Position numbers and translations under genes: made by a program. From Gammaproteobacteria bacterium (lineage in GTDB: Bacteria; Pseudomonadota; Gammaproteobacteria; UBA9214): a stretch of 9,463 bases of DNA. The notes beneath the pieces are model-generated. The model did no database searches. It was not told the DNA's origin and was given only the letters and a program-made list of their open reading frames with translations. Location: contig DAOVYA010000041.1 of assembly GCA_030635865.1 (NCBI GenBank), positions 1 to 9,463 of the forward strand. The letters run 5' to 3'. Numbering within the stretch: position 1 is the stretch's first letter; every line of letters begins with the position of its first letter. Positions 1-5,781 of the stretch are shown here, piece by piece.

Positions 1-294
1 GGCGAAGGCGTTTACCTTGGGGCTGTCCAGAACTGTAAACCGGTAGATCAGTTCCGGGCGGTGACTGTTGGCTGCCAGCCTGTCACCAACGCGCTGCACC
101 AGTTCCCCAAGTGCCGCATCTTCATATTTGGGCGTCTCCTTCAGCACTTGTGCGTTGTACTGCCGCCCGAGACTGATCTCCTGTGACTCTGACATCAACA
201 CAAAGTCGCTTTCGCCGGTCACAGGGTTGGTGGAGCAGGCAGCGATGAGCAGTGTGCTGGCAATCAGGATCAGAAGGCGGTGAGAATATTTCAT
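1..294 (-). CDS. M48-family-like metalloprotease, lipoprotein (N-terminal part)
   Basis: This is the first 98 residues of a protein that runs off the left edge of the window. It opens with a lipoprotein signal peptide: a short basic start (MKYSHR), a hydrophobic stretch, and a lipobox LIAAC with Cys20 as the predicted lipidated residue. The mature part begins STNPVTGESDF and includes LMSESQEISLGRQ, an 'LVQRVGDRLAANS' helix and 'DSPKVNAFA' at the window edge. These segments are typical of the region before the HExxH zinc site in periplasmic M48 peptidases (BepA/LoiP-like), which handle outer-membrane protein quality control. The HExxH motif itself lies outside the window. The ATG start has GGTGG 8 nt upstream. 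The gene begins 20 bp after the nuclease stop codon, so the two are probably co-transcribed. The family call rests on motif recognition only. Confidence 0.75.
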   Translation of the reverse strand, partial: MKYSHRLLILIASTLLIAACSTNPVTGESDFVLMSESQEISLGRQYNAQVLKETPKYEDAALGELVQRVGDRLAANSHRPELIYRFTVLDSPKVNAFA

Positions 295-314
295 TTAGAC
301 AACCACCAGTGGTT

Positions 315-1151
315 TCAGTGGGTGTTTCCAGGACGGGCGATCGTGGCCAGTGCCGCCGGATGTCGTACGTTCATTTGCAAGCCGTTTTTTACCGGTTTGA
401 CCCAGCCCCGGGTTTCGATGTGATGCCCTGCAAGACTTTCCACAAAGCCGGACTCAAAGTTCACAATATCCTTTTTGCTGATGCGTATCACCAGTGTCCC
501 TTCCAGGTTCACCCATACATTATGCGGCGATTTACGTACTTCTTGTACCTTGCCGTGAATAATTCGAAATCCGCGGGTATTAGGGGGCAGTGATTGGCTT
601 TGTTGTGGTTTGTAGGTATCCAGCCCCCATATACCGCGTCTTGCGCTACGCGCCACGTTTTCATGCTGCTGATAGCAGGTATGACCCCAGGTATTGGGTG
701 GTACGACCAGTGTCGTTGCCAGTCCTTTCTGCAACAGCCGAACCGCAACGTTATCGCCATTTTCCAGGAATGCGTGCGCCAGCAGACGTTCGTAGCGGTC
801 CCGGTGCTCCTTGCCAGCCTGCAACAGCAGGGTGCGATTGTGTGTGTCCAGCAGTTCCTGCAACCGGGCCTTCGCCTCATTGGCATACGGCTGGGTTGCC
901 TGGCCATGGTGCCCGGTTTCCGGGGTATTGATACCGATAAAACGCAGTCGGCGTCCGTCTCCCAGTTTTACCGTGTCACCATCATAGACATGAATAACCC
1001 GCACACGTTCACTGGTGTGCTCGGCCGCACAGTTACCTGCAACGGCGGCCTGGGCGGCACAACAGTAAAGCAGGATGCCCGGCAGGAGTTGCCGAAATAA
1101 AAAAGGGGCGCCCGAAACGGGCACCCCTTTCACTGCATACATGTGCTGCAT
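315..1151 (-). CDS. Secreted thermonuclease (staphylococcal nuclease homologue)
   Basis: Predicted exported Ca2+-dependent nuclease of the SNase-like fold, acting on DNA or RNA in the periplasm or outside the cell. Residues 50-176 form the nuclease domain. DGDT (57-60) carries a Ca2+ ligand. RFIGINTPE (70-78) supplies the equivalents of S. aureus Arg35 (R70) and Glu43 (E78), and DRYERLLAH (118-126) supplies Arg87 (R122), so all three catalytic positions are present. Residues about 20-38 (LLPGILLYCCAAQAAVA) look like a signal-peptide core. Residues 190-278 are an extra beta-rich tail (GFRIIHGKVQEV, VWVNLEG, ETRGWV, VRHPAAL) that looks OB-fold-like. The gene follows rpmE by 10 bp, an order also known in Pseudomonas. 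The start is uncertain: ATG at 1151 or ATG at 1142 (GGGA 10 nt upstream). No ATG, GTG or TTG lies in frame between the rpmE terminator and the nuclease domain, so the N-terminus must be read through that hairpin. Confidence 0.88.
   Translation of the reverse strand: MQHMYAVKGVPVSGAPFLFRQLLPGILLYCCAAQAAVAGNCAAEHTSERVRVIHVYDGDTVKLGDGRRLRFIGINTPETGHHGQATQPYANEAKARLQELLDTHNRTLLLQAGKEHRDRYERLLAHAFLENGDNVAVRLLQKGLATTLVVPPNTWGHTCYQQHENVARSARRGIWGLDTYKPQQSQSLPPNTRGFRIIHGKVQEVRKSPHNVWVNLEGTLVIRISKKDIVNFESGFVESLAGHHIETRGWVKPVKNGLQMNVRHPAALATIARPGNTH
1095..1130 (-). terminator. Strong intrinsic terminator after rpmE, inside nuclease signal-peptide codons
   Basis: On the minus strand, a 10-bp stem (GGGGTGCCCG / CGGGCGCCCC, one G-U pair, loop TTT; 1105-1127) is followed at once by TTTTTTATTT (1104-1095). 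A preceding AAA can pair with the first three Ts. This is a textbook Rho-independent terminator. It starts about 32 nt after the rpmE stop codon and is the expected end of the rpmE transcript. It also falls within roughly codons 8-19 of the nuclease reading frame. On the plus strand the same hairpin has only three Ts after it, so it should act mainly on minus-strand transcription. Confidence 0.85.
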
Positions 1152-1161
1152 TCCCTGTCGA

Positions 1162-1365
1162 TCAACTCTTCCCGTAGCGCTGGCGGAACTTGTCTACACG
1201 ACCACCGGTATCCAGCAATTTCTGCTTGCCGGTATAAAACGGGTGGCACTGTGAACACACCTCGATGTTGAGATCCTCGCCCTTTGTGGAGCGTGTTTCG
1301 AAGCTGGCGCCACAACTGCAGGTGACTTTGATGGCTTCATAGGCCGGGTGTATATCGCTTTTCAT
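1162..1365 (-). CDS. rpmE: 50S ribosomal protein L31, zinc-binding (C+) type
   Basis: Complete 67-residue L31, a small protein of the large ribosomal subunit that contributes to the inter-subunit bridge region. It begins [19 protein letters not shown] and contains the family signature [13 protein letters not shown] followed by [14 protein letters not shown]. Four cysteines (C16, C18, C37, C40) form the zinc site, so this is the C+ form rather than the zinc-independent paralogue. Length and sequence are normal for the family. The ATG is preceded by AGAGGT at good spacing. It has its own promoter (1434-1462) and its own terminator (1095-1130), and is therefore probably transcribed mainly as a single gene with some read-through into the nuclease gene. 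Confidence 0.97.
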   Translation of the reverse strand: MKSDIHPAYEAIKVTCSCGASFETRSTKGEDLNIEVCSQCHPFYTGKQKLLDTGGRVDKFRQRYGKS

Positions 1366-1433
1366 AACTACCTCTAAAAACAGGATTCTTTACGCTGTAC
1401 GGCCACCTTACAGGCGCCGCGAAAAGGCCGAGG

Positions 1434-1462
1434 ATAATACGTGAATTGCAGATTAGCGGCAA
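1434..1462 (-). promoter_or_regulatory. Sigma70-type promoter of rpmE
   Basis: On the minus strand, TTGCCG (1462-1457) and TATTAT (1439-1434) are separated by exactly 17 bp. Each hexamer is close to consensus (TTGACA, TATAAT). The expected transcription start near 1427 gives a leader of about 60 nt before the rpmE ATG. This fits a constitutively strong ribosomal-protein promoter. Confidence 0.75.
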
Positions 1463-1466
1463 GTCG

Positions 1467-1500
1467 GGAGTCTAATCCCGGACAGACTCCTAATCCGGGA
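1467..1500 (-). repeat. Overlapping hairpin and tandem repeat between the DUF3135 gene and the rpmE promoter
   Basis: Two 11-mers, CTAATCCCGGA (1472-1482) and CTAATCCGGGA (1490-1500), differ at one base and start 18 bp apart. Overlapping them is an inverted repeat, GGAGTCT (1467-1473) and AGACTCC (1484-1490), with a 10-nt loop. The hairpin touches the DUF3135 stop codon and ends 4 bp before the rpmE -35 box. It has no T-run, so it is a poor intrinsic terminator. It may be a weak transcript end or an upstream protein-binding site; nothing in the sequence decides between these. Confidence 0.4.
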
Positions 1501-1837
1501 ATGGCAGGATTTCTGCACTGTTCCGGGGCATTTGTTGATGGTTATCCGGCGCCTGCAGGTGATTAAGCTGCTCGATCAGGCCATTTTTGCCGGCGACCGC
1601 TTCCCAGAGCAGCCGGTTCATGCGCAGGCTGGCAACCATCGGGGTGCTGGACGTCTTTCTGATCTGGTCCAGTTTCCATTGCAAACAGCGCAGCCGTTGC
1701 TGTTTTTGCATCGGAGCCCTGCAGATCGCGGCCTCAAGGAGGCTGCTGCGTTCTATTTCGAATAATTCAGGGTCCTGTTCAGCCAGTGCTGCCCAGTGAT
1801 CAAAATCAGGCCGTGGCGTGGTGTACGACTCCTTCAT
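1490..1837 (-). CDS. DUF3135 family protein
   Basis: A 115-residue soluble protein that I recognise as DUF3135-like, a small family of unknown function seen mostly in gammaproteobacteria. Supporting features are the N-terminal 'FDHWAALAEQDPELFEIERSS' region (about residues 12-32), the central 'RLRCLQWKLDQIRKTSSTP' helix and the 'SLRMNRLLWEAV' segment. No signal peptide, membrane segment, metal site or catalytic motif is visible, and it is predicted largely helical. The ATG at 1835-1837 has an excellent Shine-Dalgarno, AAAGGAGAG (1850-1842), so the start is firm. The gene lies on the same strand as rpmE downstream and the AAA+ ATPase upstream, but a 285-bp gap with its own promoter elements separates it from the ATPase. 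Function is unknown. Confidence 0.75.
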   Translation of the reverse strand: MKESYTTPRPDFDHWAALAEQDPELFEIERSSLLEAAICRAPMQKQQRLRCLQWKLDQIRKTSSTPMVASLRMNRLLWEAVAGKNGLIEQLNHLQAPDNHQQMPRNSAEILPFPD

Positions 1838-1963
1838 GTTGCTCTCCTTTCTTCTTGTGGCGCTTTTATTGTTTTCAACATCATCATTCTATCACAACCG
1901 TGGCTGTCGGGGCCTGCAAGGGCAGGTGTCTGGCCATAAAACATTATTAATTCAACTGCTTAT

Positions 1964-2008
1964 ATTATATCGGGCTGTGGATAAATGGCAGGATAAGCCT
2001 GTGGACAA
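1964..2008 (-). promoter_or_regulatory. TATAAT box with two DnaA-box-like sites upstream of the DUF3135 gene
   Basis: On the minus strand, a perfect TATAAT (1969-1964) lies in an AT-rich stretch (1938-1970). A perfect DnaA box, TTATCCACA (1984-1976), sits 6 bp upstream of it, and a one-mismatch copy, TTGTCCACA (2008-2000), lies exactly 24 bp further, same orientation. No good -35 hexamer is seen 16-18 bp from the TATAAT, so the promoter would be weak or activator-dependent. A start near 1957 gives a leader of about 120 nt. A second candidate is the extended -10 TGATAGAAT nearer the gene. DnaA control is inference. Confidence 0.45.
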
Positions 2009-2065
2009 GTGGTGTAAATCCTGCTGATAAGCCGGGGATACCCTTTATTGACGATCTCGCTCTTC

Positions 2066-2122
2066 GTAGGATCCGCGCCCCGCGGGGAATTCTTACTGTT
2101 CCCGGTGGGGTGCCGGTCCTAC
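2066..2122. repeat. REP-like inverted pair (BIME-like) with GTAG feet
   Basis: A 57-bp imperfect palindrome. The left arm (2066-2089) begins GTAGGA. The right arm, read on the minus strand from 2122 to 2099, also begins GTAGGA. The 24-nt arms match at 19 positions around a 9-nt centre (2090-2098). Three of the five mismatches would be G-U pairs in plus-strand RNA. Each arm is also a small hairpin by itself: CCGCG-CCC-CGCGG on the left and CCGG-CACCCCA-CCGG on the right. A GTAG foot followed by a small palindrome is the known layout of REP elements of the type mobilised by REP-associated tyrosine transposases, and two in inverse orientation form a BIME. The right foot touches the ATPase stop codon. 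No transposase is in the window. Confidence 0.55.
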
Positions 2123-3595
2123 TCAGTTGGCCGCGACGGTGCGTGTTTTTGCCCAGGCCCTTAAGCCGTCAATTTTTTCGGACATGACCTGTGACAGCGG
2201 TCTTGTCTGCTCGATCTCGGTCTGGATATGGCGGGTATCCAGGGGTGCGGCCTGTTCACGTGCAAGGTAGGTTGCCGCCACGATGGCCTGCTCGATTTCG
2301 GCGCCGGAAAATCCCTCTGACTGTTTTGCCAGTGAGCGGATGTCGAAATCAATCGGCTGTTTATCACGCTTGCGCAGGTGGATGGCAAATATCTCCGCCC
2401 GGGTCGCCACGTCGGGCAGGTCCACGAAGAATATTTCGTCCAGCCGCCCCTTGCGGATCAACTCGGGTGGCAGGTGTTCGATGACATTGGCCGTGGCGAC
2501 GATAAACACCGGCGCCGAGCGCTCCGACATCCAGGTCAGCAGGTTGCCAAGAATGCGGCGCGATGTGCCGCTGTCGTAATCACCTGAAGCAATCGCCTTT
2601 TCAATTTCATCGATCCACAACACACACGGCGCCATGGCCTCGGCCGCTTGCAGGGCCTCGCGCAGGTTGCGTTCGGTTTCACCGAAGAACTTGTTGTACA
2701 GGGTACCGAAATCAAGCCGCAGCAATGGCAGCGACCACATTCCGGCCACGGCCCTGGCCGCCAGGCTCTTGCCGCCGCCCTGTACGCCGACCAGCAGGAT
2801 GCCCCTGGGCGGGTCAATAGATGCATCCGGTTCTAGGAAAGCCGTATGCCGCAGCTCGATCCAGCGTTTCAGTTTTTTCAGTCCGCCGACGTCGGCAAAG
2901 TCAGTAGTATCAAATTCGCAGGACAGGGCGCCGTTGGTTTCCAGTAACTGGTAACGTCCCCGTGTGATCCGGTCCAGGTCGTCACTTTTGATTGCGCCAT
3001 CATCATAAATCACGCTGTGGATAATGCGGCGTGCATCTGCAGCGGTCAGGCCGCGCAACCGGTCAATAATCAAATCCAGTGTGTTGCGGTCTGTCTTGAC
3101 CTTTTTACCCTGGTTTGCCTTTGACCAGTGGTCGACTTCCTCGCGAATGATCTCCTCGAGACGTTGCCTGCCGGGCAGTGACAGGGAAAAGCGTGCGCTG
3201 TAACTTTCCAGTTCCGCCGGGACTTCCAGCTCGTGACTGACCAGCACCAATGTATGTCCGAACTTGTGATAATCCATCGCGATTTCTTTCAGCAGCCGGA
3301 CGTTGTAGGCGTCATCCAGGTAGGGGTGGAAATCCATCAGCAGGTAAATGGTTGATATATTGGTTGCCCTGATCTGTCCAAGTGCCTGTGCCGGCTCGCT
3401 TGCATGGCGCTGCGGTACACTCTCAAGATCGATGCGCTGCAACCCGGTTGTTGCAGACCAGGACATTGCCGGCATGGCGAGTTTTACCGCGAGGCTGGCG
3501 AACAGCCGGGCTATGCGTTTTTCATCACGTGTTTCTATAATCAGTAACGGGATGCGGGAGCGGAGTAACAGTTCCAGGTCGTGTAAATCGTTCAT
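2123..3595 (-). CDS. AAA+ ATPase, Ycf46-like
   Basis: A 490-residue cytoplasmic ATPase from the ATG at 3593-3595 (a TTG directly before it would add one residue). Numbering below includes that extra residue. Residues 1-230 are an N-terminal domain of the kind in Ycf46 proteins (LLLRSRIPLLIIETRDEKRI; later an S-L-PGRQRLEEII segment). Residues 232-450 are the AAA+ module: FADVGGLKKLKRW, Walker A GVQGGGKS (271-278, K277), Walker B VLWIDE (326-331), sensor-1 Asn371 in VATAN, arginine finger region RKGRLDEIF (382-390), and sensor-2 region GFSGAEIEQA (429-438). All parts needed for ATP hydrolysis are present. Ycf46 is a chloroplast/cyanobacterial family of poorly known role, also found widely in bacteria; the substrate here is unknown. 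The nearest purine-rich site, AAGGA, is about 16 nt before the ATG, which is far, so translation may be modest. The gene is preceded by a 170-bp divergent intergenic region. Confidence 0.85.
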   Translation of the reverse strand: MNDLHDLELLLRSRIPLLIIETRDEKRIARLFASLAVKLAMPAMSWSATTGLQRIDLESVPQRHASEPAQALGQIRATNISTIYLLMDFHPYLDDAYNVRLLKEIAMDYHKFGHTLVLVSHELEVPAELESYSARFSLSLPGRQRLEEIIREEVDHWSKANQGKKVKTDRNTLDLIIDRLRGLTAADARRIIHSVIYDDGAIKSDDLDRITRGRYQLLETNGALSCEFDTTDFADVGGLKKLKRWIELRHTAFLEPDASIDPPRGILLVGVQGGGKSLAARAVAGMWSLPLLRLDFGTLYNKFFGETERNLREALQAAEAMAPCVLWIDEIEKAIASGDYDSGTSRRILGNLLTWMSERSAPVFIVATANVIEHLPPELIRKGRLDEIFFVDLPDVATRAEIFAIHLRKRDKQPIDFDIRSLAKQSEGFSGAEIEQAIVAATYLAREQAAPLDTRHIQTEIEQTRPLSQVMSEKIDGLRAWAKTRTVAAN

Positions 3596-3709
3596 CAATT
3601 TCGATTATCAGTCCTTAGTCAGTCATCGTCGCGGTCATTTCTGTATGGGGGCTGCATTCGGCAAGAACAGCGCCGCGCACGCCGGGCGGTGCACCGCGTC
3701 CGGCGGCAG

Positions 3710-3730
3710 GGTATACCTGCTATCATAGCA
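3710..3730 (+). promoter_or_regulatory. Adjacent palindromes and extended -10 in the divergent intergenic region
   Basis: The 170-bp gap between the ATPase and the 73-residue ORF contains GGTATACC (3710-3717), a perfect 8-bp palindrome, directly followed by TGCTATCATAGCA (3718-3730), a perfect 6-bp-arm palindrome around a central C. The second contains TGCTATCAT, an extended -10 (TGn-TATCAT) pointing at the downstream plus-strand gene, about 40 bp from its ATG; no good -35 is visible. The placement suits an operator for a dimeric regulator controlling one or both divergent genes. The rest of the gap (3596-3709) is GC-rich and shows nothing I can name. Confidence 0.35.
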
Positions 3731-3765
3731 ATGTTCTGTAAACAGGTTCATTCGGAGACCCGGAC

Positions 3766-3987
3766 ATGACAGACCATCACGAGGTGCTGGCAAAGCAGGC
3801 CGTCGAGCAATTCAGGCAATCGCTTGGCCACGAGGCGCACGAATATATCACCGCCGCACAGTTCGAGGACCTGGAGCAGTCGATCCGCGAACTGTTGTCG
3901 CGCGAGCGTGGCCACATGGCCGACCAGATGGAGGCCCTTGCCCGCACGCTGCGCAGCGGTGTCGACAAGCTGGAAATGGAGCTGTAA
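3766..3987 (+). CDS. Small helical protein of unknown function
   Basis: A 73-residue acidic protein, the only plus-strand gene with good support. The ATG follows GGAGA at 7-nt spacing, and the coding sequence has no antisense competitor of its own. The sequence is almost all helix-forming: a first helix around EVLAKQAVEQFRQSLGHEAHEY and a second, longer amphipathic one (FEDLEQSIRELLSRERGHMADQMEALARTLRSGVDKLEMEL) with heptad-like leucine spacing, suggesting a coiled coil or helical hairpin that forms oligomers or binds a partner. There is no signal peptide, membrane segment, cysteine pair or catalytic motif. I do not recognise the family. It converges on the acyl-CoA synthetase gene with only 7 bp between stop codons and no terminator visible between them. 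Confidence 0.65.
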   Translation: MTDHHEVLAKQAVEQFRQSLGHEAHEYITAAQFEDLEQSIRELLSRERGHMADQMEALARTLRSGVDKLEMEL

Positions 3988-3994
3988 CCGCTCG

Positions 3995-5704
3995 TCAGGC
4001 CTCTTTCTGCAGTCGCTCGATGGCAGTCTCGCGCATGCGGAATTTCTGCAGCTTGCCGGTGACGGTCATCGGGAACTCGTCGACGAACCAGATGTACTCG
4101 GGGATCTTGAAGTGTGCGATCTTGCCCTTGCAGAACGCGCGTATCTCCTCATCCGTTGCCTGTTCGCCGGGGTGCAGCTGGATCCAGGCCATCACCTGTT
4201 CACCGTAGAACTCGCTGGGTACACCGAACACGCCCACCTCGGCGACCTTCGGGTGGGTGAAGATGAAGTCCTCGATCTCGCGCGGGTAGATGTTCTCGCC
4301 GCCGCGGATGATCATCTCCTTGAGCCGGCCGGTGATCTGCACATAGCCATCGGTATCCATGGTGCCGAGATCACCGGAATGCAGCCAGCCGTGTTTATCG
4401 ATCGCCCTGGCGGTCGCCTCGGGGTCGCCGTAATAAGCCTGCATGATGTGATGGCCGCGGAAACAGATCTCGCCAATTTCGCCTAATGCCACGGTCTGCC
4501 CGCTTTCAAGATCGACCACCTTCACCTCCTGGTGGGGCAGGTTCCTGCCCACGGTTCCGGTGCGCCGCTGCAGAGTGTCATCACGGGTGGTCAGGTGCGT
4601 CAGCGGCGAGGCCTCGGTCTCGCCGTAGCCGATCAGGATCTCGGGGCAGTGCAGGTCCTGCATGACACGCTGCATCAGCGCCGGCGGGCAGGGGGCGCCG
4701 GCCATGATGCCGGTGCGCAGGCTGGACAGGTCGAATTCGTCGAAGCGCGGATGCTCGAGCAGGGCGATGAACATGGTCGGCACGCCGTGCACGGCGCTGC
4801 AGCGCTCGGCCTCGATCGCCTGCAGCACGGCCAGCGGGTCGAAGTGTTCGCAGGGAATGACGATGCAGGCGCCAACCGACAGGCACAGCAGGTTGGCCAG
4901 TACCATGCCGAAGCAGTGGTAAAACGGCACCGGCACGCACAGGCGGTCCTGTTCGCTGAAGTGCATGGCCCTGGCGGAGAACCAGGCATTGTTGAGGATG
5001 TTGTGGTGGGTCAGCACCACGGCCTTGGGAAAGCCGGTCGTTCCGGAGGTGTACTGGATGTTGATCGCATCGTCCCGGTCGAGCGAGGCACAGATGTGAT
5101 CCAATGTTTCGGCCGCTATCTGCTTGCCTGCCGCCAGCACCTCCGGCCAGGTCATGAACCCGGGTTGCGGTCGTCCGGTGTTGTCGGGATCGGTCGGGTC
5201 GTAGATCACGACCCGCCGAAGTAATGGAAGCTCCTTGCTATCAAGTTCGTCGGGGGCACACCGTGTGAGTTCCGGCAGCAATTCCACCAGCATGTTCACG
5301 TAATTGCTGCTGCGGAAGGACGGGATGGTGAACAGGCCCTGTACCTCGGAGCGCTGCAATGCATACGCCAGTTCACGCGGCCGGTAAGCCGGATTGATAT
5401 TGACCAGTATCGCGCCGATGCGTGCTGTGGCCAGTTGCAGCAACAGCCACTCGATGTTGTTGGTCGACCACACACCGATACGGTCGCCCTTGTCGAATCC
5501 GCTCCCCAGCAGGCCGCGTGCCAGACGGTCGACCTCGCCGGAAAGTTCGGCATAGGTCAGGCGGCGTTGCCGGGTTATGCAGACCACCGCTTCGCTGCCA
5601 GGGAAGCGCGCCGCGATCGTGGCGAAATGTTCGGGGATGGTCGCACCGAGCAGCGGTTCGATGCCACCACGATGGAAGTAGCTTTTTCCGGCAGCTTGAT
5701 TCAT
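3995..5704 (-). CDS. AMP-forming acyl-CoA synthetase (ACSF2/FadD-like)
   Basis: A 569-residue member of the ANL superfamily, full length. It activates a carboxylic acid with ATP to an acyl-adenylate and then to the CoA thioester. Core motifs are all present: P-loop YTSGTTGFPKAV (218-229), GYGETEASP (359-367), the ribose-binding aspartate in HSGDLG (442-447), the hinge GRLKEMIIRGGENIYP (459-474) and the catalytic lysine K551 in TVTGKLQK. The N-terminal region (PLLGATIPEHF, DKGDRIGVWSTNN, ARIGAILVNINPAYR) resembles the ACSF2-type medium-chain fatty-acid ligases more than acetyl-CoA synthetases. The exact acid cannot be deduced. The ATG has GGGAGC at 8-nt spacing. It lies 73 bp downstream of the oxidoreductase beta subunit on the same strand, so it is probably the last gene of that operon and may act on the acid formed from, or related to, the oxidoreductase product. 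Confidence 0.9.
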   Translation of the reverse strand: MNQAAGKSYFHRGGIEPLLGATIPEHFATIAARFPGSEAVVCITRQRRLTYAELSGEVDRLARGLLGSGFDKGDRIGVWSTNNIEWLLLQLATARIGAILVNINPAYRPRELAYALQRSEVQGLFTIPSFRSSNYVNMLVELLPELTRCAPDELDSKELPLLRRVVIYDPTDPDNTGRPQPGFMTWPEVLAAGKQIAAETLDHICASLDRDDAINIQYTSGTTGFPKAVVLTHHNILNNAWFSARAMHFSEQDRLCVPVPFYHCFGMVLANLLCLSVGACIVIPCEHFDPLAVLQAIEAERCSAVHGVPTMFIALLEHPRFDEFDLSSLRTGIMAGAPCPPALMQRVMQDLHCPEILIGYGETEASPLTHLTTRDDTLQRRTGTVGRNLPHQEVKVVDLESGQTVALGEIGEICFRGHHIMQAYYGDPEATARAIDKHGWLHSGDLGTMDTDGYVQITGRLKEMIIRGGENIYPREIEDFIFTHPKVAEVGVFGVPSEFYGEQVMAWIQLHPGEQATDEEIRAFCKGKIAHFKIPEYIWFVDEFPMTVTGKLQKFRMRETAIERLQKEA

Positions 5705-5742
5705 TTCAATAGCTCCCTGTCCCGGAGGGGGGATGGACTAAA

Positions 5743-5781
5743 CCCTGGATTCCCGCTTGCGTGGCGCTTTATCCGGGCTAC
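5743..5781 (-). repeat. GTAG-type REP-like hairpin overlapping the beta-subunit stop codon
   Basis: On the minus strand the element begins GTAG (5781-5778), which contains the TAG stop of the oxidoreductase beta gene. It continues CCCGGAT (5777-5771), a 20-nt inner part that can pair weakly, and closes with ATCCAGGG (5750-5743), complementary to CCCGGAT with one bulged base. The GTAGCCCGGAT... layout resembles short palindromic repeats scattered in many beta- and gammaproteobacterial genomes. It has no T-run, so it is more likely an mRNA 3'-end or processing structure than an intrinsic terminator. It fills much of the 73-bp gap before the acyl-CoA synthetase gene. Confidence 0.45.

Noticed and set aside
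1130..1315. Minus-strand ORF of 61 residues overlapping rpmE
   Set aside because: It is a shifted frame of rpmE; the L31 frame has the Shine-Dalgarno, promoter and zinc cysteines.
1976..2008. Possible chromosomal replication origin
   Set aside because: Only two DnaA-like boxes are present and the usual neighbours and further boxes are missing; a promoter-linked or titration site is more likely.
1818..2027. Plus-strand ORF of 69 residues with a hydrophobic N-terminus
   Set aside because: It begins inside the DUF3135 gene on the opposite strand, has no ribosome binding site, and its hydrophobic run is the antisense of the purine-rich Shine-Dalgarno and leader of that gene. Its end lies over the DnaA-box region.
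2078..2087. CCCCGCGGGG as a stand-alone intrinsic terminator of the ATPase gene
   Set aside because: No T-run follows on the minus strand; it is better explained as part of the larger GTAG-footed inverted repeat.
3824..4486. Plus-strand ORF of 220 residues
   Set aside because: It is an out-of-frame reading of the 73-residue gene running on into the antisense of the acyl-CoA synthetase; no start signal or family resemblance.
4532..5224. Long plus-strand ORF of 230 residues opposite the acyl-CoA synthetase
   Set aside because: Low-complexity His/Gln/Gly/Val-rich translation typical of the antisense of a GC-rich gene; the minus-strand frame carries all ANL catalytic motifs.
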